This document shows, in pieces, positions 6,929 through 13,696 of a DNA stretch of 15,030 nucleotides. The notes under the pieces are model-generated. The model searched no databases and was not told where the DNA came from. It saw nothing but the letters and a program-made list of their open reading frames with translations. Each line of letters begins with the position of its first letter. Position 1 is the stretch's first letter. The translations under genes were made by a program, and so were the position numbers. The DNA comes from Rickettsia typhi (GTDB lineage Bacteria; Pseudomonadota; Alphaproteobacteria; Rickettsiales; UBA1997), in contig CAMASZ010000012.1 of the NCBI GenBank assembly GCA_945861125.1, positions 1-15,030 on the forward strand, read 5' to 3'.

Positions 6929-8125
6929 TTACTTTAAAGCACTATCTATGTCAATAATCAAATCATCAACATTTTCTAACCCAACCGAAAGACGGCACAT
7001 TGATTCGGTGATACCAATTTTTAATTGCTCTTCTTTACTAATGTTTGAATGAGTGGTGCTAGAAGGGTGAGTAATAAGTGATTTTGTATCGCCAAGATTA
7101 TTGGAAATGTCAATTATTTTTAATTTATTCATAAAATTAAAGCACTGTCTTTTATTGCCATTTACCTCAAATGCAATCATTGCTCCACCATTTTTCATTT
7201 GCTTTTTTGCTAGAGTATATTGAGGATGTGATTTTAATTCTGGATAAATTACGGTTTTTATTTTTTTGTGTTGGGAAAGAAATTTAGCTATTTTTAATGC
7301 ATTGTTGCAATGTTTTTCCATTCTTAATGGAAAAGTTTCTAAAGATTTTAAAATTACCCATGCATTAAAAGGGCTAAGTGCAGGGCCAGTGTGACGATGA
7401 AACGGTAAAAGAGTTTCTTTTATAAATTTTGATTTACCAAGTACAGCACCGCCAAGGGTTCGACCTTGTCCATCAAAGTGTTTTGTAGTAGAATACACTA
7501 CGATGTCAGCATTTAGTTCAAAAGGTTTTTGAGAAAATGGTGAAGCAAATATATTATCTACAATCAGTGATGCCCCATTTTTCTTGCAGAGTTTTGCAAT
7601 AAAATCTATATCTATTATTTCTAAGTTAGGATTTGCCGGAGTTTCAATAAAAACAACCTTGGTATTTTTTTTAAAAGCATTTTGCCATGATTTATTATCT
7701 ACGCCATCAACCAGAGTTACTTCAATTCCATAATTAGGTAAGATTTTAGTAGCAATGTGATAACATGAACCAAAAAGAACTCTTGAAGCTATAAAGTGAT
7801 CTCCCGTTTTAATTTGACACATTATTGAAGCGAAAACAGATGCCATTCCTGACGCCATAACGCAAGCATCTTCGCAACCTTCAAGTAGAGATAGTTTATC
7901 TTCTAACATCTTTAAGCTAGGATTTAAATATCTTGAATAGACATATCCTGGTTCGGTGCCATCAAATCTACTTTCTGCGGTTTCTGCCGAATTGTAACAA
8001 AATCCTGAATTTAAAAAAATAGCTTCAGATGTTTCTCCAAAATTAGAACGAATAGTCCCACCTCTGACCATTTTTGTTTCTAATTTTAATTTATCGAAAT
8101 TAAGTTTTTTGTTAATGTAAGACAT
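6929..8125 (-). CDS. metZ: O-succinylhomoserine sulfhydrylase MetZ
   Basis: The protein has 398 residues. It is a PLP enzyme of the Cys/Met metabolism family that makes homocysteine from acylated homoserine and sulfide in the cytoplasm. It has YSRYLNPS (63-70; Tyr and Arg contact the PLP phosphate of the neighbouring subunit), EGCEDACVMASGMAS (82-96), D190 in LIVDNIFASP (pairs with the pyridine nitrogen), and YSTTKHFDGQGR (211-222) with K215 as the Schiff-base lysine. The KHxDGQGR form points to MetZ rather than cystathionine gamma-synthase or beta-lyase. GDTKSLITHPSSTTHS (345-360) holds the substrate-carboxylate site. Context supports the call: metX and metW lie upstream on the same strand. 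The palindromic element at 8163-8335 ends 37 bases ahead of its start. Direct sulfhydrylation versus transsulfuration cannot be settled by sequence alone. Confidence 0.92.
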   Translation of the reverse strand: MSYINKKLNFDKLKLETKMVRGGTIRSNFGETSEAIFLNSGFCYNSAETAESRFDGTEPGYVYSRYLNPSLKMLEDKLSLLEGCEDACVMASGMASVFASIMCQIKTGDHFIASRVLFGSCYHIATKILPNYGIEVTLVDGVDNKSWQNAFKKNTKVVFIETPANPNLEIIDIDFIAKLCKKNGASLIVDNIFASPFSQKPFELNADIVVYSTTKHFDGQGRTLGGAVLGKSKFIKETLLPFHRHTGPALSPFNAWVILKSLETFPLRMEKHCNNALKIAKFLSQHKKIKTVIYPELKSHPQYTLAKKQMKNGGAMIAFEVNGNKRQCFNFMNKLKIIDISNNLGDTKSLITHPSSTTHSNISKEEQLKIGITESMCRLSVGLENVDDLIIDIDSALK

Positions 8126-8162
8126 TGATATCTTTAAGTTTTTAGGTTTTTAAACAGCTCTG

Positions 8163-8335
8163 ATACCAATTATGATTTTAAAATAAACATTCTTCACAAA
8201 AATTTTTAGATAAAAAAGTTAAAAAACGAAATGCTGCATACCCATACAACATAAGGCTTTTTAGCTTTTTTAGCAAAAATTTTAAAGAAGATGTTTATAA
8301 AATTCTTTAGTATAATTTAAAATGATAATTGGTAT
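8163..8335. repeat. Palindromic element, copy A (diverged)
   Basis: This is a 173-base imperfect inverted repeat. The ends ATACCAATTATGATTTTAAA (8163-8182) and its complement (8316-8335) differ at one position, and much of the interior also pairs. It aligns in the same orientation with copy C at 11367-11572 through the interior (TTTTTAGATAAAAA, then AAGGCTTTTTAG). The centre (8231-8252) is a hairpin with loop ACCC and two C/A mismatches that become G-U pairs if the minus strand is transcribed. There is no open frame inside. It is non-autonomous, MITE-like or a bacterial interspersed palindrome. It lies 37 bases upstream of the metZ start. Confidence 0.8.
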
Positions 8336-8336
8336 G

Positions 8337-8507
8337 ATACCAAATCCAATCTTTAAAAGTTTTAAAAAAAATTAAAATTCTAGCTTCATATTTTTGGCTA
8401 AAAATCTCTAAAAAGCCTCAGCTGTATCGATATACAGCTTCATTTTTTAAAGATTTTTATCTCAAAAATATTTTGTTATAATTTTATTTAAAGATTGGAT
8501 TTGGTAT
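8337..8507. repeat. Palindromic element, copy B
   Basis: This is a 171-base element with perfect 21-base terminal inverted repeats (8337-8357 and 8487-8507, outer end ATACCAAATCC). The central hairpin is AGCTGTAT (8420-8427), loop CGAT, ATACAGCT (8432-8439). It is the reverse complement of copy C along almost its whole length. It abuts copy A with a single base between them. There is no coding frame. Its perfect termini suggest it moved more recently than copy A. Confidence 0.85.
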
Positions 8508-8717
8508 GATATGTTTTTTGAGTATGTCTTGTAACATTTTAACTTGAAAATTAATAAATATAACAAAATATTTTTAAGTTTTCGCCAAAGTTAGCGATGC
8601 TTTTTTAAAAGTCATTTGATAAAAATTATAAAAACTAGAGCTGTAATGTATCTGATCAAGGTTTTTTAGAAGTTATAATGCAACGATTATTTTTATAAGT
8701 TTCAAGTATTTCTAAAA
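8508..8717. other. Non-coding stretch with a possible decayed repeat fragment
   Basis: These 210 bases lie between copy B and the end of rlpA. I see no gene or RNA fold. ATAACAAAATATTTTT at 8560-8575 is identical to a 16-base segment inside copies B and C, so the stretch may be the remains of another element. Simple AT-rich composition could also give such a match. Confidence 0.35.
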
Positions 8718-9431
8718 TTAATTTCTTAATTTCATACTATCAAGCATTTCTGTGGTATCAGATGTTAAAACTTCAACTTTAACTTCAGTGGTACCGCGAT
8801 CTTTAAAGCCAAGAATATCAGCTGCTCTTTCGGATACATCAATTATTCTGCTTTTAGCAAACGGACCACGATCATTAACTTTTACGATTACACTTTTATC
8901 ATTATATAAGTTGGTAACTCGGACTATTGATGATAGTGGAAGGGTGGGGTGCGCAGCAGTTAAATCTCCTTTATTATATATTTCGCCATTAGCAGTGATT
9001 TTGCCATTAAATTCGTCACCATACCAGGAAGCAGTTCCAAATTCTTTAAAAGATTCATATTCTTTTGGTGAATAAGAGATTCCAAAAACTGAATATGGTT
9101 TTCCTATTTTAAAGTTTCCAAGATAGGGATCTTGATTTTTATATATTTCTTCACTGGAAGAATAATTTTCGTAATTGTCTGATCCATAGCGTGATATTTT
9201 TAGATAATCATCAGGATCTTCATATTCATCATAGCTATCTTTTAGAGATTCTTTTGGGATACCAGCTTGCATTGATTCAGAAGGTTTTATTTTATAAAGA
9301 AATTTACTTCCTGCATTACGAAATCTTTGATCAAAATTTTGTTCATGACCTTTCTTTTGGTTATTACTTGAACCGTAAAGAATACAATTTGATAAGATTA
9401 GTAATATTAGGATTATATTTTTTTTAGTCAT
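8718..9431 (-). CDS. rlpA: RlpA-type septal ring lytic transglycosylase lipoprotein
   Basis: The protein has 237 residues. Residues 1-15 are a signal ending in lipobox LSNC (C16), so it is probably a lipoprotein. Residues 25-125 are polar and acidic with many Tyr and Ser, a linker without recognisable fold. Residues 130-222 form the double-psi beta-barrel: GTASWYGDEFNGKITANGE (132-150), TAAHPTLPLSSIVRVTN (158-174), VNDRGPF (185-191), RIIDVSERAADILG. E150 and D187 fall where the catalytic acid pair of Pseudomonas RlpA lies. RlpA cuts naked glycan strands at the septum. There is no C-terminal SPOR domain, so recruitment by denuded glycan would need another protein. It starts four bases after the metW stop, an odd place for a cell-wall gene. 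Confidence 0.88.
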   Translation of the reverse strand: MTKKNIILILLILSNCILYGSSNNQKKGHEQNFDQRFRNAGSKFLYKIKPSESMQAGIPKESLKDSYDEYEDPDDYLKISRYGSDNYENYSSSEEIYKNQDPYLGNFKIGKPYSVFGISYSPKEYESFKEFGTASWYGDEFNGKITANGEIYNKGDLTAAHPTLPLSSIVRVTNLYNDKSVIVKVNDRGPFAKSRIIDVSERAADILGFKDRGTTEVKVEVLTSDTTEMLDSMKLRN

Positions 9432-9435
9432 GTAC

Positions 9436-10137
9436 TTAATCTTTTTTGAAAAAAGCCGTGGTAGTTAATTGTTTATAGCCTAATACAAAATCTTTTTTAA
9501 AAGCAAATTCTTCTTGATCACTTGTTTTAAATTCTTTTTTAGTGATCAAAAATATTCCGTATTCAGCAAATAAATTGGAAAATTTTTGAAGCAATATGAA
9601 CTGATTTAGTTGTTGATCTGAGTTTATAAAAATTTCATTTTTAGTAATAAAATTTAATTCTTTGCATAAAATTTTAAAGTCTTTTATGGAGCAAAAATGA
9701 ATGTTTGGTGTATCATACCATTGATAAGGAATTATTTTATTTATTGGCATTTTTCCTTTTAATAAAAGATACAAACGATTTTTATAGTAAGCAAAATTAG
9801 GTAGAGAAATTATCGCATATTTTGCAATTCTTAGCATCTCATTTATTATTTCTTTTGGATGATTCATGGTCTGAATTGATTGACTTAAAATTGCATATTC
9901 AAAACTTTGATCTGGATAAGCAAGAAGATCTTTTTCTGCATCTCCATGAATTACTGATAAACCTTTTTTAATAGCATTGCTTACTTGTTTATTGGATATT
10001 TCGATTCCTCTACCATCAACTTTTTTATGTATTTTTAGAAATTCAAGGAGCTCTCCGTCTCCACATCCTATATCTAATACTTTTGAATTTTCTTTTACTA
10101 ATTTTGCCACAATTTTAAGGTCGTATCTTATCTTCAT
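9436..10137 (-). CDS. metW: Methionine biosynthesis protein MetW
   Basis: The protein has 233 residues with a class I SAM-methyltransferase fold. Motif I is VLDIGCGDGE (20-29), acidic loop GIEIS (44-48), then GDAEKDL (65-71) and FEYAILSQSIQTMNHP (79-94). The segment NFAYYKNRLYLLLKGKMP and HFCSIKDFKILCKE are MetW hallmarks. MetW is almost always next to metX and is needed for full activity of the MetX homoserine acyltransferase; no methyl-transfer reaction is firmly established. It starts 16 bases after the metX stop. About 30 extra C-terminal residues (from 203) exceed the usual length of about 200; they are charged and then aromatic, and I cannot assign them a role. Confidence 0.93.
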   Translation of the reverse strand: MKIRYDLKIVAKLVKENSKVLDIGCGDGELLEFLKIHKKVDGRGIEISNKQVSNAIKKGLSVIHGDAEKDLLAYPDQSFEYAILSQSIQTMNHPKEIINEMLRIAKYAIISLPNFAYYKNRLYLLLKGKMPINKIIPYQWYDTPNIHFCSIKDFKILCKELNFITKNEIFINSDQQLNQFILLQKFSNLFAEYGIFLITKKEFKTSDQEEFAFKKDFVLGYKQLTTTAFFKKD

Positions 10138-10153
10138 ATTTAAATTAGCGATT

Positions 10154-11311
10154 TTAATTATTGTTAATAAATCCAGAAATAGTGTTTTCTAATTGTTCAT
10201 TTTTTACCAAAAATGAATCATGGCCATTATTGCTTTCAATTGCTACAACACTTACATTAATGCCTTTAGATATTAGTGCGTATGTTATTTTCCTTGATTC
10301 AGAAGGAGGAAACAACCAATCATCAGAAAAAGAAATTAAACAAAATTTTACTTCCTTATTAATTTTGGCAAGGGTATTGAAAGCTTCACTTAGGTTGCCA
10401 TGAAAATCGCTTTCTAAATCAAAGTAATCAACAGCTTTGGTAATATATAGATAGGAATTTGGATCAAATCTTTCAATAAATTTATTGCCTTGATGATGAA
10501 GATAGCTTTCAATTTCAAATTCATTATTAAAATTAAATAAAAATCCTTGTTTATTTTTTAAATCGCGTCCAAATTTATTTTGTAAAGCTATCTCAGAAAG
10601 ATAGGTTATATGAGCAGTCATTCTAGCTGTTGATAATCCATTTGATGGATAAGAATTTTTTTCGATATAATTTCCATTACACCAATTTGAATCAAGCATT
10701 ATAGCTTGTCTACCAACCTCATGAAAAGCTATATTTTGAGGAGAATGACGATAAGATGTGGCAATTGGGATTAATAATTTTACTTTATGTGGATACAAGA
10801 TTGACCAAGATAAGACCTGCATTCCACCGGTAGATCCACCGATTACTGCGTGTAATTTATTAATGCCAAAATATTCGATTAATAAATTTTGTGCTTTAAC
10901 CATGTCATTTATAGTTATTACCGGAAAATCTAAACCATAAGTTTTTGATGTTTTTTTATTTATCTCTTTTGGTCCGTAAGAGCCCATGCAGCCACCTAAT
11001 ATGTTAGAACAAATCACAAAAAATTTATCTGTATCAATTGCCTTGCCTTTTCCTATCATAAAATTCCACCAACCATCTTTTTGGGTAACAGGGTTTTGAC
11101 TTGCAACATACTGATCTCCAGTAAGAGCGTGGCATATTAAAATTGCATTTGATTTATCTTGATTTAATTTTCCATAAGTTTGATAAGCAATTGGAAAATT
11201 TTTAATTTCGATACCGCTCGATAAAATAAGACCCTTTTCTTGGGCAAGATAGGCTATTTCTCCTATTTGGTATTTTTTTTTTAATGGACCAAAACTTGAT
11301 TCAATATTCAT
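10154..11311 (-). CDS. metX: Homoserine O-acyltransferase MetX
   Basis: The protein has 385 residues, full length. This alpha/beta-hydrolase enzyme moves an acetyl or succinyl group from CoA to homoserine, the first committed step to methionine. It has ILICHALTGDQYV (57-69), GWWNFMIGKGKAIDTDKFFVICSNILGGCMGS (80-111, oxyanion and substrate region), nucleophile elbow IGGSTGGMQ with S160, FSDDWLFPP with D331, and NNGHDSFL with H364. The triad is complete. The elbow reads GST rather than the more usual GSM. Acyl specificity cannot be read safely from motifs; neighbouring metZ suggests succinyl. metW follows by 16 bases. Palindromic copy C ends 55 bases upstream. Confidence 0.95.
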   Translation of the reverse strand: MNIESSFGPLKKKYQIGEIAYLAQEKGLILSSGIEIKNFPIAYQTYGKLNQDKSNAILICHALTGDQYVASQNPVTQKDGWWNFMIGKGKAIDTDKFFVICSNILGGCMGSYGPKEINKKTSKTYGLDFPVITINDMVKAQNLLIEYFGINKLHAVIGGSTGGMQVLSWSILYPHKVKLLIPIATSYRHSPQNIAFHEVGRQAIMLDSNWCNGNYIEKNSYPSNGLSTARMTAHITYLSEIALQNKFGRDLKNKQGFLFNFNNEFEIESYLHHQGNKFIERFDPNSYLYITKAVDYFDLESDFHGNLSEAFNTLAKINKEVKFCLISFSDDWLFPPSESRKITYALISKGINVSVVAIESNNGHDSFLVKNEQLENTISGFINNN

Positions 11312-11366
11312 TAGGTATTAAAAGTTTAAAGTATTTTTTATTAAACTGAGAAGAGAAAGATGATTT

Positions 11367-11572
11367 ATACCAAATTCCATCTTTAAATCAAATTATAACA
11401 AAATATTTTTGCCAGTCGTGCCATAGGGCAACGACACGATTTTTGAGATAAAAATCTTTAAAAAATGAAGTCGTATACCTATACGGCTGAAGCTTTTTGA
11501 AGGTTTTTTTACCAAAAATATGAAGTTAGAATTTGAATATCCTATTAAATATTAAAAGATGGGATTTGGTAT
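11367..11572. repeat. Palindromic element, copy C (with insert)
   Basis: This is a 206-base element lying between divergent metX and the chorismate mutase gene. Its ends, ATACCAAATTCCATCTTTAA (11367-11386) and the complement at 11552-11572, match with only minor mismatches. Along its length it equals the reverse complement of copy B, except for 34 extra bases at 11411-11444. The central hairpin AGTCGTAT (11469-11476), loop ACCT, ATACGGCT (11481-11488) is the counterpart of B's. Apart from this element, the 342-base divergent gap shows only short AT-rich flanks. I see no riboswitch-like sequence there. Confidence 0.85.
11411..11444. repeat. GC-rich hairpin insert nested in copy C
   Basis: These bases are absent from copies A and B. 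GTCGTGCC (11415-11422) pairs with GGCAACGAC (11427-11435) around ATAG with one bulged A. The insert is bounded by the 7-base direct repeat ATTTTTG (11405-11411 and 11439-11445), as expected of a target duplication. It is markedly GC-rich for this genome. It may be a second, smaller palindromic mobile unit. Confidence 0.65.
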
Positions 11573-11653
11573 TATATCACTAATCGCTTTTAAATCAATA
11601 TTTTGTTGATAATGTTATATTAAATCACAATTTATTATTTTTTTATTAAATTT

Positions 11654-12532
11654 ATGAAAAAAGATCATTTAAATAATTCATTGCAACATTATAGAAAAAA
11701 AATAGATGAAATAGATTTAAAAATTTTATCTTTGCTTGCAGATAGAATTTCTTTGATAAAAAAAGTTGGGGAGTTAAAAAAAGAATATCGAGATAAATTT
11801 TTTATAAAATCTGCTCGTGAAGCTGATATGATAAAGAATCTGATCAGTAAAAATAATGCTGATTTTCCAAAGTCGTTAATAGTTAATATTTGGCGAAAAA
11901 TTATTACTACTGCCAATATAAATGAGCAATCAATCAAATTACTAGTTCACAATCCAAGCAATATTTTAGAGTATGAGTATCTTATCAAAGAATATTATTC
12001 ATCAGAAGTTCCGATTTTAAATCGTAAAAATGTTAGTGATATTATATTCGAGCTTGAAAATAATTTAGCTAATATTGCAATATTTCCCTTACCAAAACTT
12101 AATTCTGAAATAAAAGAAAAAGAAGATATCGATCAAAATTGGTGGATATCAATTGCAAATAGTAATAAAGGTTTAAAAGTTTTCACAAAAATACCATTTA
12201 TTTACGATATTAAAGATGAAAATCATCAACTAGTGGCCTTGGCCATCAAAGATGCAGAAGAATCAAGTGAAGATCTTAGTTTAGTTTGTATAAAAACAGA
12301 TAATAATATTACTAAATCACAGATAATTCTTGCTTTTGAAGAAGAAAATATTTCAGCAAATATATTAAAATTTGTTAAAGTTAAAAATTTTGAAAATATT
12401 AATTTTAGTCTTGTTGAGCTAGATGGATTCTATTTGGAAGATAATTTAAAATTCAAAAGATTCTTAAATCATAATATTAGGCCATCTGCTCAGATAATAG
12501 GTCATTATCCAAGGCAAATATCTGGTAACTAA
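11654..12532 (+). CDS. AroQ-type chorismate mutase, long alphaproteobacterial form
   Basis: The protein has 292 residues. Residues 10-95 are an all-helical AroQ chorismate mutase: HYRKKIDEIDLKILSLLADRISLIKKVGELKK and AREADMIKNL. R14, R31, K42, R55 and E56 align with R11, R28, K39, R51 and E52 of the E. coli domain, and E91 stands near its Q88. The enzyme turns chorismate into prephenate for Phe and Tyr synthesis. Residues 96-195 look like a degenerate prephenate-dehydratase-like region without a convincing catalytic TxR. Residues 200-292 resemble an ACT-like regulatory domain (LSLVCIKTDN, SLVELDGFY, IIGHYPRQ). Many alphaproteobacteria have this long form beside or divergent from metX-metW, followed by hisC and tyrC; here neither follows. 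The ATG at 11654 has no obvious ribosome-binding site, as is usual in this window. Confidence 0.8.
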   Translation: MKKDHLNNSLQHYRKKIDEIDLKILSLLADRISLIKKVGELKKEYRDKFFIKSAREADMIKNLISKNNADFPKSLIVNIWRKIITTANINEQSIKLLVHNPSNILEYEYLIKEYYSSEVPILNRKNVSDIIFELENNLANIAIFPLPKLNSEIKEKEDIDQNWWISIANSNKGLKVFTKIPFIYDIKDENHQLVALAIKDAEESSEDLSLVCIKTDNNITKSQIILAFEEENISANILKFVKVKNFENINFSLVELDGFYLEDNLKFKRFLNHNIRPSAQIIGHYPRQISGN

Positions 12533-12563
12533 ATAGATTTTTTTAATTACATGATATTATTTA

Positions 12564-12591
12564 ATTGGTTTTGTTTTTTTAATCAAAACAA
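12564..12591. terminator. Possible shared terminator hairpin
   Basis: GTTTTG (12568-12573) and CAAAAC (12584-12589) can pair across a T-rich loop in the 59-base gap between the convergent chorismate mutase and rpsD genes. The position suits a bidirectional terminator, but the stem is short and no T-run follows it, so this is tentative. Confidence 0.3.
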
Positions 12592-13209
12592 CTATCTAGA
12601 GTAAAATTCTGTAATAAGGTGGGGCTCCATTTCCATTGCATAAGGAACTTCCGAGAAAGTTGGTTTATTAGTAAGTTTTATAGAAAAATTTTCCTTATCT
12701 AATTGTAGATAGGAAGGGATATCTCGTTCCATTTTTTGCATTGAATCAATTACGATAGCAAGGTTACGAGATTTAGTTTTAATTTGAATAATATCGCCAA
12801 TTTTGACTTTGTAAGATGGAATATTAACAATTTTTCCATTAACAGAAATGTGTTTATGGTTTACAAATTGACGGGCTGCAAAAACTGTTGGTACAAAATT
12901 GGCACGATAGATGATGCAGTCAAGTCTTGATTCAAGTAGTGCAATAAAATTTTCACTAACATCTCCTTTTGATTTTGAGGCTAAAACGAAAGTGTTGAAA
13001 AATTGTTTTTCGGAAATATTGCCATAATAAAACTTCATTCTTTGTTTGGCGCGTAATTGAATTCCATAATCACTAATGCGACCTTTTGGAGCGGTTCCAT
13101 GCTGTCCCGGTCTATAGTTTCTTTTGATATATGAATCTTTTGCTTGTCCCCAAAGACTTCCACCAAGCTTTCTGCTGAGTTTCTTTTTTGCGTTTAATCT
13201 TTTAGTCAT
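12592..13209 (-). CDS. rpsD: 30S ribosomal protein S4
   Basis: The protein has 205 residues, full length. S4 binds the 5' domain of 16S rRNA early in small-subunit assembly. The N-terminus MTKRLNAKKKLSRKLGGSLWG and NYRPGQHG (31-38) are of the alphaproteobacterial kind lacking the zinc cysteines. Residues 94-155 are the S4 RNA-binding domain (SRLDCIIYRANF, AARQFVNHKHISVNGK, VKIGDII). The C-terminus ends PHLITEFYSR, as in most S4 proteins. It stands alone, away from the alpha-operon genes, as is usual in alphaproteobacteria. The codons and sequence are ordinary. Confidence 0.97.
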   Translation of the reverse strand: MTKRLNAKKKLSRKLGGSLWGQAKDSYIKRNYRPGQHGTAPKGRISDYGIQLRAKQRMKFYYGNISEKQFFNTFVLASKSKGDVSENFIALLESRLDCIIYRANFVPTVFAARQFVNHKHISVNGKIVNIPSYKVKIGDIIQIKTKSRNLAIVIDSMQKMERDIPSYLQLDKENFSIKLTNKPTFSEVPYAMEMEPHLITEFYSR

Positions 13210-13281
13210 GTTGATTTTATTTAGATATTAACCAATTGTTTTTAGGATTTTTTTAATTAGTAAAAATTTGCCCTAAAAATT

Positions 13282-13304
13282 TTTATAAAGAAAATCTTTA
13301 TAAA
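13282..13304. promoter_or_regulatory. Hairpin in the presumed rpsD leader
   Basis: TTTATAAAG and CTTTATAAA form a perfect 9-base stem around AAAAT. The stem is AT-only apart from the closing C-G pair at the loop. It would lie in the 5' leader if rpsD transcription starts further upstream. S4 represses its own operon through leader RNA in E. coli, but nothing here resembles that pseudoknot. A chance AT palindrome is possible. Confidence 0.3.
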
Positions 13305-13396
13305 GGAAATAAGTAATTCAGGCAAAGCCTAAATACATGTTGATTGTTGCTTATTTTGAAAAGCATGCAAATAAGAGAATGAAAAAACTAAAATAT

Positions 13397-13435
13397 ATAC
13401 CAAGTTTAAAATTTATTGAGTTATAGATTTGGTAT
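13397..13435. repeat. Miniature with palindromic-element ends (copy D)
   Basis: This 39-base stretch begins ATACCAAG and ends GATTTGGTAT, the same outer bases and orientation as the ends of copies A-C, with almost no interior. It could be an internal deletion product of the family or a chance pairing of two short motifs. Confidence 0.45.
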
Positions 13436-13696
13436 AGTTCAAATTTTTTATTGCCTCAAGAGCTAACAATAATGTTAATATTATAAAGCCAACACTTATG
13501 ATTTGTCAAGTAATACCATTTTCATCATAAAATAACAAATTTAAGTAAAATATTTCTGTCAACTCTACTTATGTTTATGAGGCTAGAGGCTATACGATTT
13601 TATTTATATTTCTCAAATTTATCATTATTTTTTGTTTAACTAATTTGAGGAATAAAATATTGCCGAAATTATTTAATTTCATTAAAGGATTTTATT

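Larger units (their letters stand above)
13210..13696. other. 487-base non-coding region upstream of rpsD
   Basis: I see no gene here. Contents: a hairpin at 13282-13304 (9-base AT stem TTTATAAAG/CTTTATAAA), AGGCaaaGCCT at 13320-13330, CTTATTT/AAATAAG at 13350-13375, and a miniature with ATACCAA/TTGGTAT ends at 13397-13435. The first is about 73 bases ahead of the rpsD start on its transcribed strand, so it could lie in the rpsD leader. The rest (13440-13696) is AT-rich with no fold I can support. It includes the space after the ankyrin gene. Confidence 0.5.

Noticed and set aside
8126..8162. SAM riboswitch ahead of metZ or metX
   Set aside because: SAM-II elements are known before met genes in alphaproteobacteria, but neither leader (8126-8162, 11312-11366) shows the conserved pseudoknot strands.
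8163..8507. CRISPR-like array from the repeated palindromes
   Set aside because: The units are long, inverted and abutting, with no regular short repeats or unique spacers and no cas gene.
8752..9075. Plus-strand open frame of 107 codons
   Set aside because: Antisense to the conserved barrel of RlpA with no recognisable feature of its own.
13337..13426. 29-codon plus-strand frame starting ATG
   Set aside because: It crosses a hairpin and the miniature repeat and shows no signal, domain or coupling to a neighbour.
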